From positions 272,068 to 336,067 of the forward strand of contig CAWETL010000005.1 in the NCBI GenBank assembly GCA_963812085.1: DNA of 64,000 nucleotides, read 5' to 3'. This document shows positions 8,245 to 20,731 of the stretch, piece by piece; position 1 is the stretch's first letter; every line of letters starts with the position of its first letter. A program made the translations under genes and the position numbers. A model generated the notes under the pieces. The model was not told where the DNA came from. It made no database searches and was given only the letters and a program-made list of their open reading frames with translations. Source of the DNA: SPDF01 sp963812085 (GTDB taxonomy: Bacteria; Gemmatimonadota; Gemmatimonadetes; Gemmatimonadales; GWC2-71-9).

Positions 8245-9292
8245 CGGTCCTCCGGTACCACTCGAGGTCGGCGCGAGCCGGGTCGGCCAGCACGCCGTCG
8301 AGGGCGCTCAGCGCGGGGGGCATCGGCTCGTCTTCCGTCTGCCCCACCGCCAGGTCGAGTTCGGCCGTGACGCGCGCGTCGATCGCCGCGAGCTCGGCCG
8401 GGGTGGCCCAGCCGGACTCGGTGTAGCGCCGCACGCAGTTGTCGATCGGGTCCTTCTTTTCCCAGGCGGCGAGTTCTTCCTTGGGCACGTACGACTGGTT
8501 GTCGTGCTCCGCGTGGCCCTTCCGCCGGTAGGTCACCAGCTCGATCAGGGTGCAGCCGCCGCCCGCGCGGGCCACCTCCACGGCCGGCTTGGTGGCGCCG
8601 TAGACGTCGAGCACATCGTTGCCGTCGGCGCGGATGCCGGGCACGCCGTAGGCGGCGGCCTTGTCCACCAGCCGCGTCACCGCGGTCTGCTTCCTGAGCG
8701 GCGTGCTGAACGAGTAGCCGTTGTTCTCGCAGATGATGACCATCGGCAGCCGCTGCACGGCGGCGAAGTTGATCCCCTCGTGGAAGGTGCCGGTGCTCAT
8801 GGCGCCGTCGCCGATGTAGACCATCCCGACCCGGGGCTGCTTCCGCATCTTGAAGGAGAGCGCCACGCCGGCCATGACCGGGACCATGTCCCCGAGGTGG
8901 GAGATCTGCCCGATGAAGCCCCGCTCGAGATCGCCGTAGTGGATGTTCAGCTCGCGGCCGCGCGTGGGGCTCTCGGCCTTGGCCATGTACTGCCGCAGGA
9001 TCTCGACGGGCCTGGCGCCCTGGACGAGCATCGAGCCGAGGTTGCGGATGAGGGGGGAGAGGAAGTCGCCCTTGGCGCGGTCGAGGGCGTAGGCGCTGCC
9101 GACGCTGTCGGCTTCCTGCCCGAGGGAGCGGAAGAGGCCCCCGATGACCTTCGTCTGGCGATAGAGGTTGACCAGCCGCTCCTCGAGCGACCGGGTCAAC
9201 CGCATGTAGTAGTAGAGCTCGTGCAGCTGCTCCCGGCGGAGCCCGTGGGGCGGGGCGGCGGTGGCGGCGGACGGCGCGGCAGTGGGTGTCAT
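8237..9292 (-). CDS. 2-oxoacid dehydrogenase E1 component, alpha subunit
   Basis: 351 residues. The thiamine diphosphate motif runs from GDGAMSTG (161-168) to ENN (189-191), and the regulatory-loop region YRRKGHAEHDNQSYVP follows. Length and the heterodimeric partner downstream fit pyruvate or branched-chain 2-oxoacid dehydrogenase E1 alpha. The N-terminal 15 residues are Ala/Pro/Thr-rich, so an internal start is possible but none is better placed. First gene of the operon; the promoter should lie in 9293-9487, where I see no other gene. Confidence 0.92.
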   Translation of the reverse strand: MTPTAAPSAATAAPPHGLRREQLHELYYYMRLTRSLEERLVNLYRQTKVIGGLFRSLGQEADSVGSAYALDRAKGDFLSPLIRNLGSMLVQGARPVEILRQYMAKAESPTRGRELNIHYGDLERGFIGQISHLGDMVPVMAGVALSFKMRKQPRVGMVYIGDGAMSTGTFHEGINFAAVQRLPMVIICENNGYSFSTPLRKQTAVTRLVDKAAAYGVPGIRADGNDVLDVYGATKPAVEVARAGGGCTLIELVTYRRKGHAEHDNQSYVPKEELAAWEKKDPIDNCVRRYTESGWATPAELAAIDARVTAELDLAVGQTEDEPMPPALSALDGVLADPARADLEWYRRTDG

Positions 9293-9487
9293 CCGGACCC
9301 TGGCAGAATCAGGTAACGAAATGGCGCAGAAAGATTTACCGCCCGGCGGGGAGAGTCAAGCCAAACCACTCCTCCCTCACCCGACCGGCAAGCGACGCGG
9401 GTCGCCGGGCCGGGCGCGGGCGTCGAGTTGTGCTCGCCGCCGCCGGCCCGACCCACCGACCCGCTCAACCGCCTCCTGCCGAAGCGC

Positions 9488-11950
<2,463 letters not shown>

Positions 11951-11991
11951 CGGTCGTATTCTCCTGAGGAAGATCAACGAGAGGTCGGTGA

Positions 11992-12282
11992 TTAGTACGC
12001 GCCCCGCGCCTCGTGCGCGGGCTCGGCCATGGTGTGAACGACGGTCAGGAAGCGCTTGGCGAGCTTGTCGAGCTCGCTCTCGCCCGGCTGGTCGGTCTCG
12101 ACGGTGAGGAGGGTGTAGTGCCCGCCCTCCGCCTTCACGGTCACCGAGAGCTGCCCCAGCGTGCCGCCAAACCGCCGGCGCCGGGGCGTCTCCTCGGTCG
12201 GGGTGAGCCGGGCGCCGAAGAACTCGGCCGCCCGGGCCACCGCCGCATCGGGCGTGATGCTCGTCCGGTGGAAGTACTTCAT
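11992..12282 (-). CDS. Small protein between ino1 and hppA, unknown function
   Basis: A 96-residue soluble protein: KYFHRTSITPDAAVARAAEFFG at the N-terminus, then a two-stranded basic segment (RRRRFGGTLGQLSVTVKAEGG) and a terminal helix (DKLAKRFLTVVHTM). The start codon immediately abuts the ino1 stop and hppA follows after 41 bp, so it is part of the same transcript. It looks like a small alpha/beta fold; family not recognised. Confidence 0.7.
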   Translation of the reverse strand: MKYFHRTSITPDAAVARAAEFFGARLTPTEETPRRRRFGGTLGQLSVTVKAEGGHYTLLTVETDQPGESELDKLAKRFLTVVHTMAEPAHEARGAY

Positions 12283-13608
<1,326 letters not shown>

Positions 13609-13612
13609 GGAT

Positions 13613-14293
13613 TTATCCTTTCGCGAGAGTGTCGGGCGCGACCGGAGTGAGCTCCGGAGTGCGCCGGGGCGGCGAGCCGCCCTGGGTAACGCGGTACACG
13701 CAATGGAACCGCTGAATGACAGTGATGATGGAGGCCACCGCGAGGAGCGCCACGGCGCCCTCGAGGACCAGGGCGTGCTCTCCTGCCCCGACGATGAGGG
13801 ACACGAGCCCCAGCCCGATGATCCGTTCCGCCCGCTGGGCGATGCCGACCTTGCAGTCGATCCCCAGCCCCTCGGCGCGCGCCCGGGCGTACGAGACGAC
13901 CAGCGACGCCAGGATCGCGACCATGGACAGGAGGATGGCGAGGCCCCGGTAGGCCACGTCCGGCGCGTGCTGCAGGTAGACGGCAATGCCGATGAAGGTG
14001 GCGCCGTCGCCGATCCGGTCCAGGGTGGAGTCGTAGAACGCCCCGAACTTCGTGGCGGCCCCGCTCTCGCGCGCCACCGCCCCGTCGAGGGTATCGAGCA
14101 GCCCGCTCAGGAGGAGGAGCAGCCCGCCAAGCCGGATCGCGCCCAGCCCGTATCCCACGGCCGATGCCACGACCAGCATCGTTCCGATGGTGGTGATGGT
14201 ATTGGGGCGGACGCCCGAGCGGACCAGCGCCCGGACCAGCGGACCGGTGACGGCGTAGTACCCGCGCTCGACAACAGGTGGAACGAGCTTCAC
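13613..14293 (-). CDS. CDP-alcohol phosphatidyltransferase (probable phosphatidylinositol-phosphate synthase)
   Basis: 226 residues, about six transmembrane helices. The complete family signature DxxDGxxARx8Gx3Dx3D is present at D67, D70-G71, A74-R75, G84, D88 and D92. These enzymes transfer a phosphatidyl group from CDP-diacylglycerol to an alcohol at the inner membrane. The inositol-phosphate synthase gene starts 4 bp after its stop, so inositol 1-phosphate is the likely acceptor (product phosphatidylinositol phosphate). That assignment is inferred from context. I use the GTG at 14291-14293; the frame upstream is long but not family-like. Confidence 0.85.
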   Translation of the reverse strand: MKLVPPVVERGYYAVTGPLVRALVRSGVRPNTITTIGTMLVVASAVGYGLGAIRLGGLLLLLSGLLDTLDGAVARESGAATKFGAFYDSTLDRIGDGATFIGIAVYLQHAPDVAYRGLAILLSMVAILASLVVSYARARAEGLGIDCKVGIAQRAERIIGLGLVSLIVGAGEHALVLEGAVALLAVASIITVIQRFHCVYRVTQGGSPPRRTPELTPVAPDTLAKG

Positions 14294-14429
14294 CGTCTGG
14301 TCTGACCTCGGAAGAGCCCAAGTTTCAGGATGCGCCAGAGCCGCGAAAACATAACCGGGAGAAGGCGTTAGGGCAATTCGACGGGTGGGCAGCCAGGCAG
14401 CGGGGCAGCGGGGCGGAAAGCAGGATGGA

Positions 14430-14447
14430 CCCCGGCTTTCGCCGGGG
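14430..14447. repeat. REP-like hairpin repeat
   Basis: A perfect 7-bp inverted repeat CCCCGGC-TTTC-GCCGGGG inside a GGACCCCGG...CCGGGGTGACG unit, downstream of namZ. The same core recurs at 19121-19138 and in the array at 40168-40373, so it is a dispersed palindromic element; here it could also stop namZ transcription. A run of GGGCAGC/GGGGCAGC repeats precedes it at about 14390-14416. Confidence 0.6.
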
Positions 14448-14454
14448 TGACGGC

Positions 14455-15732
14455 CTACGGGGATGTGCCCGGGGCCGTGTCGCCGTGCGAACGGGGGTAA
14501 AGGAGCGCGGGACCCCTTCGCGCCACGAAGGCCTGCAGCTCCGCCGGCCAGCCGGCGACCACCACGCCCGGCTGGTCGCCCTCGGCCAGGCCGAGGCGCA
14601 GGGCGTCCGTGCCGGCCAGCCGGTCGAATTGCCCCGGCGTCCAGCGGAACTGGTCGGGATGGGAGGCCCGGATGACCGCCAGCAGGATGACGGCGGTGAC
14701 GGTCGGGTCGTAGCGCTGGCGGTCGGTGACGGTCAGGCGGATGCCGGCGACGAGGGTGTCGGCGTACTTGCCATCGCCGGGCGCCCGGGGGCGGAACTGG
14801 ACGCCGGCGAAGGCGACCCCGGGCGGCGCCGCCTTCCGCAGGCCGGCAAGCACCCGCGTGGTGTCGAGCCAGGGCGCCCCGACCTGCTCGAAGGGATGGT
14901 CGCTGCCCCGCCCGACGCTGAGGTTGGTCCCCTCGACGAGGCAGAGACCGGGATAGTGGAACAGGGCTTCGAGCGAGAGCAGGTTGGGACTCGGTGGCAC
15001 GAAGGGGAGCCCGGTCTGGTCCAGCGCCATGGCCGGCGACCACCCGGCCACGGGCACCACGGTCAGGTCCGCCCCGATGGCCAGGTCGGCGTTGGCCATC
15101 CGGGCCAGTTCGCCGAGCGTCATCCCGTGGCGCATCGGCACGGGGAGCACGCCGACGAAGGAGGCATACGCGGTGTCGAGGACGTTGCCCTGGACGGCGC
15201 CGCCGATCGGATTCGGGCGGTCCAGCACCACCACGCGCTTCCCCTGTCGCTCCGCGGCGCGCATGACGGCCACGGTGGTGGCCAGGTAGGTGTAGTAGCG
15301 CGCGCCGACGTCCTGGAGGTCCACGAGCACGACGTCGATTCCCTTGAGCATGGCCGGGGTGGGGGCGGTGTTCTGGCCGTACAGGCTGTAGATTGGGAGG
15401 CCGGTGGCGCTGTCGCGCGCGTTGGAGACGACGGCACCCGGCGCCGCGGAGCCCCGAAAGCCGTGCTCCGGGCTGAAGAGCGCCACGAGACGCAGGCCGC
15501 TGGCGCGAAGCCGTTCGACGTCGCTGCGGCCGTCGGCGTCCACACCGGCCTGGTTGGTGACCAGCCCGAGCCGGGCGTGACGGACCAGCCGGAGCGAATC
15601 AGCGAGCAGTACGTCGATCCCGGGCCGCACGGCATGAACAGGCTCCGGCGCCGGTGCCACCGACGCCCGCCCGCTGCTGCAGGCCGCGAGCACGCCCACC
15701 ATCCCAACCAGGACCACCTGCCGGTGTCTCAC
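14455..15732 (-). CDS. namZ: Exo-beta-N-acetylmuramidase NamZ family (DUF1343) lipoprotein
   Basis: 425 residues. The N-terminus is a lipoprotein signal (basic RHRQ, hydrophobic VVLVGMVGVLA, lipobox AAC). The body has DUF1343 hallmarks: GLVTNQAGVD, LFSPEHGFRG, DVVLVDLQDVGARYYTYL, DRPNPIGG, VPMRHGMTLGELA and EGTNLSVGRG. Members of this family remove MurNAc from the non-reducing end of murein fragments. Start is the GTG at 15730-15732; an ATG at 15702 would lose the charged N-terminus. The start overlaps that of the divergent GH3 gene, with which it would act in series outside the inner membrane. Confidence 0.88.
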   Translation of the reverse strand: MRHRQVVLVGMVGVLAACSSGRASVAPAPEPVHAVRPGIDVLLADSLRLVRHARLGLVTNQAGVDADGRSDVERLRASGLRLVALFSPEHGFRGSAAPGAVVSNARDSATGLPIYSLYGQNTAPTPAMLKGIDVVLVDLQDVGARYYTYLATTVAVMRAAERQGKRVVVLDRPNPIGGAVQGNVLDTAYASFVGVLPVPMRHGMTLGELARMANADLAIGADLTVVPVAGWSPAMALDQTGLPFVPPSPNLLSLEALFHYPGLCLVEGTNLSVGRGSDHPFEQVGAPWLDTTRVLAGLRKAAPPGVAFAGVQFRPRAPGDGKYADTLVAGIRLTVTDRQRYDPTVTAVILLAVIRASHPDQFRWTPGQFDRLAGTDALRLGLAEGDQPGVVVAGWPAELQAFVARRGPALLYPRSHGDTAPGTSP

Positions 15733-17496
15733 GCCCGCCTCGCCGCGTTCACGTTGGTCCTGGTCGCCTGCGCCACCTCGGCGCCGCCGAGCCCCACCTC
15801 GCCGCCGGCCGGCGGGCTGCCGGCACCGCTGCCGGTCGAGATGCGTCCCACCACCGACCGCATCGACCGGCTGATGGACAGCCTGCCGCTCCGCGCCAAG
15901 GTGGCCCAGCTGGTGATCCCGTGGATTCCCGGCACCTATGCCGCCGCGGACGACCCGGGCTTTGCAAAGGCCCGCGCCTGGGTGGACTCGCTCCAGGTGG
16001 GCGGCATCATCGTCTCGATCGGCTCGCCGCTGGACATCGCGGCCAAGCTGAACGTGCTGCAGCAGGGCTCCCGCATTCCGCTGCTCGTGGCGTCCGACCT
16101 CGAAGGCGGCACCGCCATGCGCTTCAACGGCGGCACGGCCTTCCCCACCAATATGGGGGTGGCCGCCACCGGCCGGGAGTTGGACGCGTACGAAATGGGG
16201 CGGGTCACCGCCATCGAGGGGCGCGCGGTCGGCATCCAGCTGGACTTCGCCCCGGTGGCCGATGTCAACAACAACCCCGCCAACCCGATCATCAACACCC
16301 GCTCCTTCGGGGAAGACCCGGCGTCGGTGGCGGAACTCGTCTCCGCCGAGATCCGCGGGCTGCAGGAGCACGGCATGCTCGCCACGGCCAAGCATTTCCC
16401 CGGGCACGGCGACACCGGCACCGACTCGCACATCACCCTGCCCGTCATCGACGCGCAGTGGGCCCGGCTCGATTCCGTCGAACTCGTGCCCTTCCGCGCC
16501 GCCATCAAGAGCGGCGTCACCGCGATCATGTCCGGGCACATCGCGCTGCCCGGTATCGACAGCGGCCGGATCCGCCCCGCCACGCTCACCCCGAGCCTGC
16601 TGACCGGCGTGCTGCGGGACTCGCTCGGCTTCGGCGGACTGGTGGTGACGGACGCCCTCGACATGGGCGGCGTGGTCAAGGCCTACGGGGCCGGCGAGGC
16701 GGCGGTGCTGGCGCTGCTGGCCGGTGCCGACATCCTGCTCCAGCCCGCCGACCCGCAGACGGCCATCGACGCCGTCGTCGCCGCGGTGGAACAGGGCCGC
16801 GTCACCCAGGAACGGCTCGACCAGTCGGTCCGCCGGGTGCTGGAGCTGAAGCGGCGGCTCGGGCTCTTTCGCCATCGCACCGTGCCGCTCGATGGCGTGA
16901 TGAACGCCGTCGGGACCGCCGAGCACCAGGCCATCGCCCGGGACGTGACCGCACGCGCGCTGGTGCTGGCCCGGGACAGCGGCGGCGTGGTGGACAGGCT
17001 CCGGAGCGGGCCGCAGGCGGTGTCGCTGGTCACCTTCGCTGACGACCCGGCGAGCGGGCTCGGCGCGACGCTCGCGAACGAGCTTCGGGCCGCGGGATAC
17101 CAGCTCACGACGTTCCGACTCTGGCCCTCCAGCGGGCCGGCGAGCTTCGACTCCGCGTACGCGGCGCTCGCCGCCTCACCGGTGGCGGTCGTGGCCGCCT
17201 CGGTGCGCGTGTCGGCCTGGAGCGGCACGATCAGCCTGCCGACGGCGGTCGCGGCGCTGATCGACAGCACCGCCCGCCGCCAGCCGACGCTGCTGGTGTC
17301 GTTCGGCTCCCCCTACCTCCTGGACCAGGCGCCCTCGGTACAGGGATTCCTGCTGGCGTGGGCCGCCCGGCCGATCAACGAACAGGCGGTCGCCGCGGCG
17401 ATCGCCGGCCGGGCCGACATTTCGGGCAAGCTGCCGATTTCGATCTCCCCCACGCTCCCCCGCGGGACCGGCCTGGTGCGGGGAGCCACCCGGTGA
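15724..17496 (+). CDS. nagZ: GH3 beta-N-acetylglucosaminidase (NagZ-like) lipoprotein with C-terminal domain
   Basis: 590 residues. A GTG start (15724) gives a short lipoprotein signal (LAAFTLVLVACAT). The TIM barrel carries the NagZ motif KHFPGHGDTGTDSHITLPV with its catalytic His loop, and the nucleophile Asp in VVTDALDMGG. After residue 400 a second alpha/beta domain follows, which cytoplasmic NagZ lacks. It should cleave terminal GlcNAc from murein-derived saccharides, here in the periplasm or at the outer membrane. The serine hydrolase gene overlaps its stop by 4 bp. Confidence 0.88.
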   Translation: MSHARLAAFTLVLVACATSAPPSPTSPPAGGLPAPLPVEMRPTTDRIDRLMDSLPLRAKVAQLVIPWIPGTYAAADDPGFAKARAWVDSLQVGGIIVSIGSPLDIAAKLNVLQQGSRIPLLVASDLEGGTAMRFNGGTAFPTNMGVAATGRELDAYEMGRVTAIEGRAVGIQLDFAPVADVNNNPANPIINTRSFGEDPASVAELVSAEIRGLQEHGMLATAKHFPGHGDTGTDSHITLPVIDAQWARLDSVELVPFRAAIKSGVTAIMSGHIALPGIDSGRIRPATLTPSLLTGVLRDSLGFGGLVVTDALDMGGVVKAYGAGEAAVLALLAGADILLQPADPQTAIDAVVAAVEQGRVTQERLDQSVRRVLELKRRLGLFRHRTVPLDGVMNAVGTAEHQAIARDVTARALVLARDSGGVVDRLRSGPQAVSLVTFADDPASGLGATLANELRAAGYQLTTFRLWPSSGPASFDSAYAALAASPVAVVAASVRVSAWSGTISLPTAVAALIDSTARRQPTLLVSFGSPYLLDQAPSVQGFLLAWAARPINEQAVAAAIAGRADISGKLPISISPTLPRGTGLVRGATR

Positions 17497-18665
17497 GGCG
17501 GCGGGCGGCGGCGACCCTGCTCGCCGCCCTCGCCTGCGCACCGCAAGCGCCCACCGCCCCGGCACCGGTTCCCCTTGCACGCCATCCGGACTGGACGCCG
17601 CTCCGCCACTTTCTCGACAGCGCCGTCGCCGCCGGCGCGGCACCGGGCGTCGTGGTCGGGGTCAGCTGGCCCGGGCATCGCTACGTGTACGGCACCGGGC
17701 ACCTGGGCGACGGCATCCCGAACCGACCGGACGGCAAGACCGTCTACGACCTCGCCTCGCTGACCAAGGTGGTCGGCCTCACCACCGCCATGATGTGGGC
17801 CGTCCAGGAGGACCGGATCGCGCTCGACGCGCCGGTGTCGCGCTACGTGCCGACGTTCCAGGGCCCCGGCACGGACAGCGTGACGGTGCGCCTCCTCCTC
17901 GCCCACGCGAGCGGGCTCCCCGCCTGGCGCCCGCTCTACCTGCTCGCCGCGAACCGCCCCGGCGTCTTCGCGGTGGTGGACACGACGCCGCTCGACACCA
18001 TGCCGGGTGCGCGATTCCTCTACTCGGACCTGGGCGCCATCCTGCTGACCCAGGCCATCGAGAACGTGTACGGGGAGCGCATCGACACGCTGCTGGCCGC
18101 CCGCATGTTCGGCCCGCTCGGGATGAAGTCCACGACCTACAACCCGCCGGTCAAGTGGATCCCCCGCGTGGCACCCACCGAGGACGACCCCTACCGCGGC
18201 CGGGTGATTCGCGGGCAGGTGCACGACGAGAACGCCTGGCGGATGGCCGGGGTGTCGGGGCATGCCGGCATCTTTTCGAGCGCCAACGACCTGCTCACCT
18301 TCGGGGAGTGGTGGTTGCACCAGCAGCGCGGAACGCCCGCCCGGGGCCGGCCCACCGTCAATCGAGGCGTGCTCCGGTCGTTCACCGTGGAGCAGAACCT
18401 TCCGCCGGGATCGGGCCGCGCGCTCGGGTGGGAGGTCCCGACGGCGGACAATACCGGGAGCGCCTTCCTCTCCGCCGGCAGTGTCGGCCATACGGGGTTC
18501 ACCGGCACCAGCATCTGGATGGATCCGGACCGGGAAGTGGTCATCGTGGTGCTCTCCAACCGGGTCAACCCCACCCGCGCCAACACGAAGTTCGTCGGGG
18601 TGCGCCGCGACGTCGGCGATCTGGTGCTGACGGCCCTGGACCCGGGGCTAAACCCCTCTCGTTGA
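17493..18665 (+). CDS. Serine hydrolase of the beta-lactamase/class C family
   Basis: 390 residues starting at GTG 17493 inside the GH3 stop (GTGA overlap). A weak export signal (AAATLLAALACAP) precedes the fold. The catalytic SLTK tetrad (SxxK) is in YDLASLTK, the YxN equivalent is LYSDLG, and the KTG equivalent is HTGFTG. These enzymes are murein peptidases, D-aminopeptidases or esterases. Coupling to nagZ and namZ supports trimming of murein peptides before sugar uptake (inference). Confidence 0.88.
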   Translation: MRRRAAATLLAALACAPQAPTAPAPVPLARHPDWTPLRHFLDSAVAAGAAPGVVVGVSWPGHRYVYGTGHLGDGIPNRPDGKTVYDLASLTKVVGLTTAMMWAVQEDRIALDAPVSRYVPTFQGPGTDSVTVRLLLAHASGLPAWRPLYLLAANRPGVFAVVDTTPLDTMPGARFLYSDLGAILLTQAIENVYGERIDTLLAARMFGPLGMKSTTYNPPVKWIPRVAPTEDDPYRGRVIRGQVHDENAWRMAGVSGHAGIFSSANDLLTFGEWWLHQQRGTPARGRPTVNRGVLRSFTVEQNLPPGSGRALGWEVPTADNTGSAFLSAGSVGHTGFTGTSIWMDPDREVVIVVLSNRVNPTRANTKFVGVRRDVGDLVLTALDPGLNPSR

Positions 18666-18718
18666 CAGGGATAGGGCCACGTCCCTAGCTTTCGGGAGTC
18701 AACCAAGGAGCGGGTTCC

Positions 18719-19087
18719 ATGAGCACGACCAGCCAGCAGATCCACCCGACCGGATTCCAGCTCGTGCTGACGGACCGGGCGGCCGAAGAAGTGCGAAAGT
18801 TCATCGCCGCCGAGGACGTACCGGCCGAAAGCGCCGGACTCCGGATTTCGGTCACGCCGGGCGGCTGCAGCGGATTCAAGTACAGCCTCAACGTCGAAGA
18901 GAAGTCCCTCGAGGACGATGTGATCCTCGACCTCAACGCGGTCCGGGTCTTCGTCGACGGATTCAGCATGCAGTACCTCTCGGGGGTCACGGTGGACTAC
19001 GTCTCCTCGATGCAGGGCAGCGGGTTCACCTTCACGAATCCGAACGCCACCGGCGGCTGCGGCTGCGGGAGCAGCTTCACGGCCTGA
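18719..19087 (+). CDS. erpA: A-type iron-sulfur carrier (ErpA/IscA family)
   Basis: 122 residues with the three cluster-binding cysteines: C50 in TPGGCSGFKY and C114/C116 in GGCGCGSSF. It delivers Fe-S clusters to apoproteins in the cytoplasm. It is preceded by AAGGAGCGGG, a strong ribosome binding site, and by a 53-bp gap from the serine hydrolase. It sits within the murein-salvage cluster with no functional link that I can see. Confidence 0.93.
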   Translation: MSTTSQQIHPTGFQLVLTDRAAEEVRKFIAAEDVPAESAGLRISVTPGGCSGFKYSLNVEEKSLEDDVILDLNAVRVFVDGFSMQYLSGVTVDYVSSMQGSGFTFTNPNATGGCGCGSSFTA

Positions 19088-19120
19088 GCGGAACGGGCAA
19101 TCTGGACCCCGGCGACCCTG

Positions 19121-19138
19121 CCCCGGCGAAAGCCGGGG
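19121..19138. repeat. REP-like hairpin repeat
   Basis: CCCCGGC-GAAA-GCCGGGG perfect hairpin between erpA and the symporter gene, the same palindrome as at 14430-14447, flanked by GGACCCCGGCGACC and GGGGTGACGAC. Position after erpA fits a transcription stop, but there is no T-tract. Confidence 0.55.
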
Positions 19139-19252
19139 GCCGGGGTGACGACATTGCAGTGCCGGACTCGAACGACCCGAACACCGCGAGGGGGGATCAT
19201 CTCCCCCCTCTTTCCGTACCCCCTCCCCCGCCCGCCTCCACCCCGGGGCCGC

Positions 19253-20731
19253 ATGGCGCCTCTCGATCTCGCCGTCATCCTGGCCTACTTCGCGCTCACC
19301 GTGGGCGTGGGCATCTGGGTGTCCCGTTCCCAGGCCACCGCCGGCGACTACTTCCTGGGCGCCCGCAATCTGCCCGCGTGGGCCGTGCTCTTCTCCATCG
19401 TGGCCACCGAGACCTCGGCGCTCACGGTGGTCTCCGTCCCCGGCATCGGTGCCCGCGGCGACCTCACCTTCCTCCAGCTCACCTTCGGGTACCTCATCGG
19501 CCGGGTCGGCGTGGCCATCTGGCTCCTGCCCGGCTACTTCCGCGGTGACCAGGAGACCGCCTACCAGCGCCTCGAGACCCGCTTCGGATCCACGAGCCGG
19601 CGGCTGGTCTCGGTGGTGTTCCTCGGCACCCGACTCCTCGGCGACGGCGTGCGCATCTTTGCGGGCGCCATCCCGCTGGCGCTGCTGACCGGCTGGTCGG
19701 TGCCGGTCTCGATCGTGGCGATGGGCGGCCTGACGCTGGTCTATACCCTGCTCGGCGGCCTCAAGGCGGTGGTCTGGGCCGACGTGATCCAGCTCGCGGT
19801 GTACGTGGCCGGCGGGGCAGCCGCGCTCGGGATCGCCTGGCATCTGGCCGGCGGCATGGGCGCCTCGCTCAGCGCGGCCGCGGCGGCGGGAAAGCTGCAC
19901 CTTCTCAATCCGGTGGTGAGCTTCACCCAGACGTACACCCTGCTGGGCGGACTGGTGGGCGGTGCGCTGCTCTCGGCGGCGTCCCATGGCACCGACCAGC
20001 TGATCGTGCAGCGGCTCCTGGCCACCCGCTCCCTCCGCGAGGCGCGGTTCGCCGTGGTCGGGTCGGGCGTCGTCGTGATCCTGCAGTTCCTGCTCTTCCT
20101 GCTGGTCGGCTCCGCCATCTGGTCCGCCGGGCTCGCGCCCGACGGGATGGTGGCCGACCAGGTCTTTCCCCGGTTCATCCTCGAGCACCTGCCGCCGGGC
20201 CTCTCCGGCCTGGTGGTGGCCGGCATCCTGGCGGCCGCGATGAGCACGATCAGCTCTTCGATCAACGCCCTCGCCAGCTCGATGACGCACGACCTCTACG
20301 CCAACTGGACCGGCGAGCGCGATCCGGTGCGCCTGCTCCGCGTCGGCCGCGCATTCTCGATGCTGTGGGGCCTGGCCCTCATCGGGGCGGCGCTCTTCTT
20401 CTACGACCTCTCGCACGGCGGCGACACCCCGGTCATCGTCCTCGCGCTCTCGATCGCGTCGGTCACCTACGGCGCGCTGCTCGGCACCTATCTCCTGGGC
20501 GGGCGGGTCGCCAGCGCCCGCGGTCGGGATGCGGTGGGGGCGGTCCTCGTCTCGGTCTCGGTCATGCTGGTCGTCGTCTTCTCGGCGCGACTGGCCACGA
20601 TCGCCGGGTTCGAATGGCTTGCCCCGGTGGGCCGACTGGCCTGGCCGTGGTACGTTCCCCTCGGCACCGCGCTGACCGTCCTCACCGGCGTCGTCCTCGC
20701 CTCGTTCCCCCATGCGGAGTCCTCCCGATGA
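19253..20731 (+). CDS. Sodium:solute symporter (SSS family)
   Basis: 492 residues, about 13 hydrophobic helices with the LeuT-fold SSS pattern: DYFLGARNLPAWAVLFSIVATETSALT near the N-terminus and GLVVAGILAAAMSTISSSINALASS (sodium-site region) in the middle. It imports a solute with Na+. Its stop overlaps the sugar kinase start (ATGA), and the murein glycosidases lie just upstream. A GlcNAc, MurNAc or anhydro-sugar substrate is therefore plausible but not proven. Confidence 0.88.
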   Translation: MAPLDLAVILAYFALTVGVGIWVSRSQATAGDYFLGARNLPAWAVLFSIVATETSALTVVSVPGIGARGDLTFLQLTFGYLIGRVGVAIWLLPGYFRGDQETAYQRLETRFGSTSRRLVSVVFLGTRLLGDGVRIFAGAIPLALLTGWSVPVSIVAMGGLTLVYTLLGGLKAVVWADVIQLAVYVAGGAAALGIAWHLAGGMGASLSAAAAAGKLHLLNPVVSFTQTYTLLGGLVGGALLSAASHGTDQLIVQRLLATRSLREARFAVVGSGVVVILQFLLFLLVGSAIWSAGLAPDGMVADQVFPRFILEHLPPGLSGLVVAGILAAAMSTISSSINALASSMTHDLYANWTGERDPVRLLRVGRAFSMLWGLALIGAALFFYDLSHGGDTPVIVLALSIASVTYGALLGTYLLGGRVASARGRDAVGAVLVSVSVMLVVVFSARLATIAGFEWLAPVGRLAWPWYVPLGTALTVLTGVVLASFPHAESSR

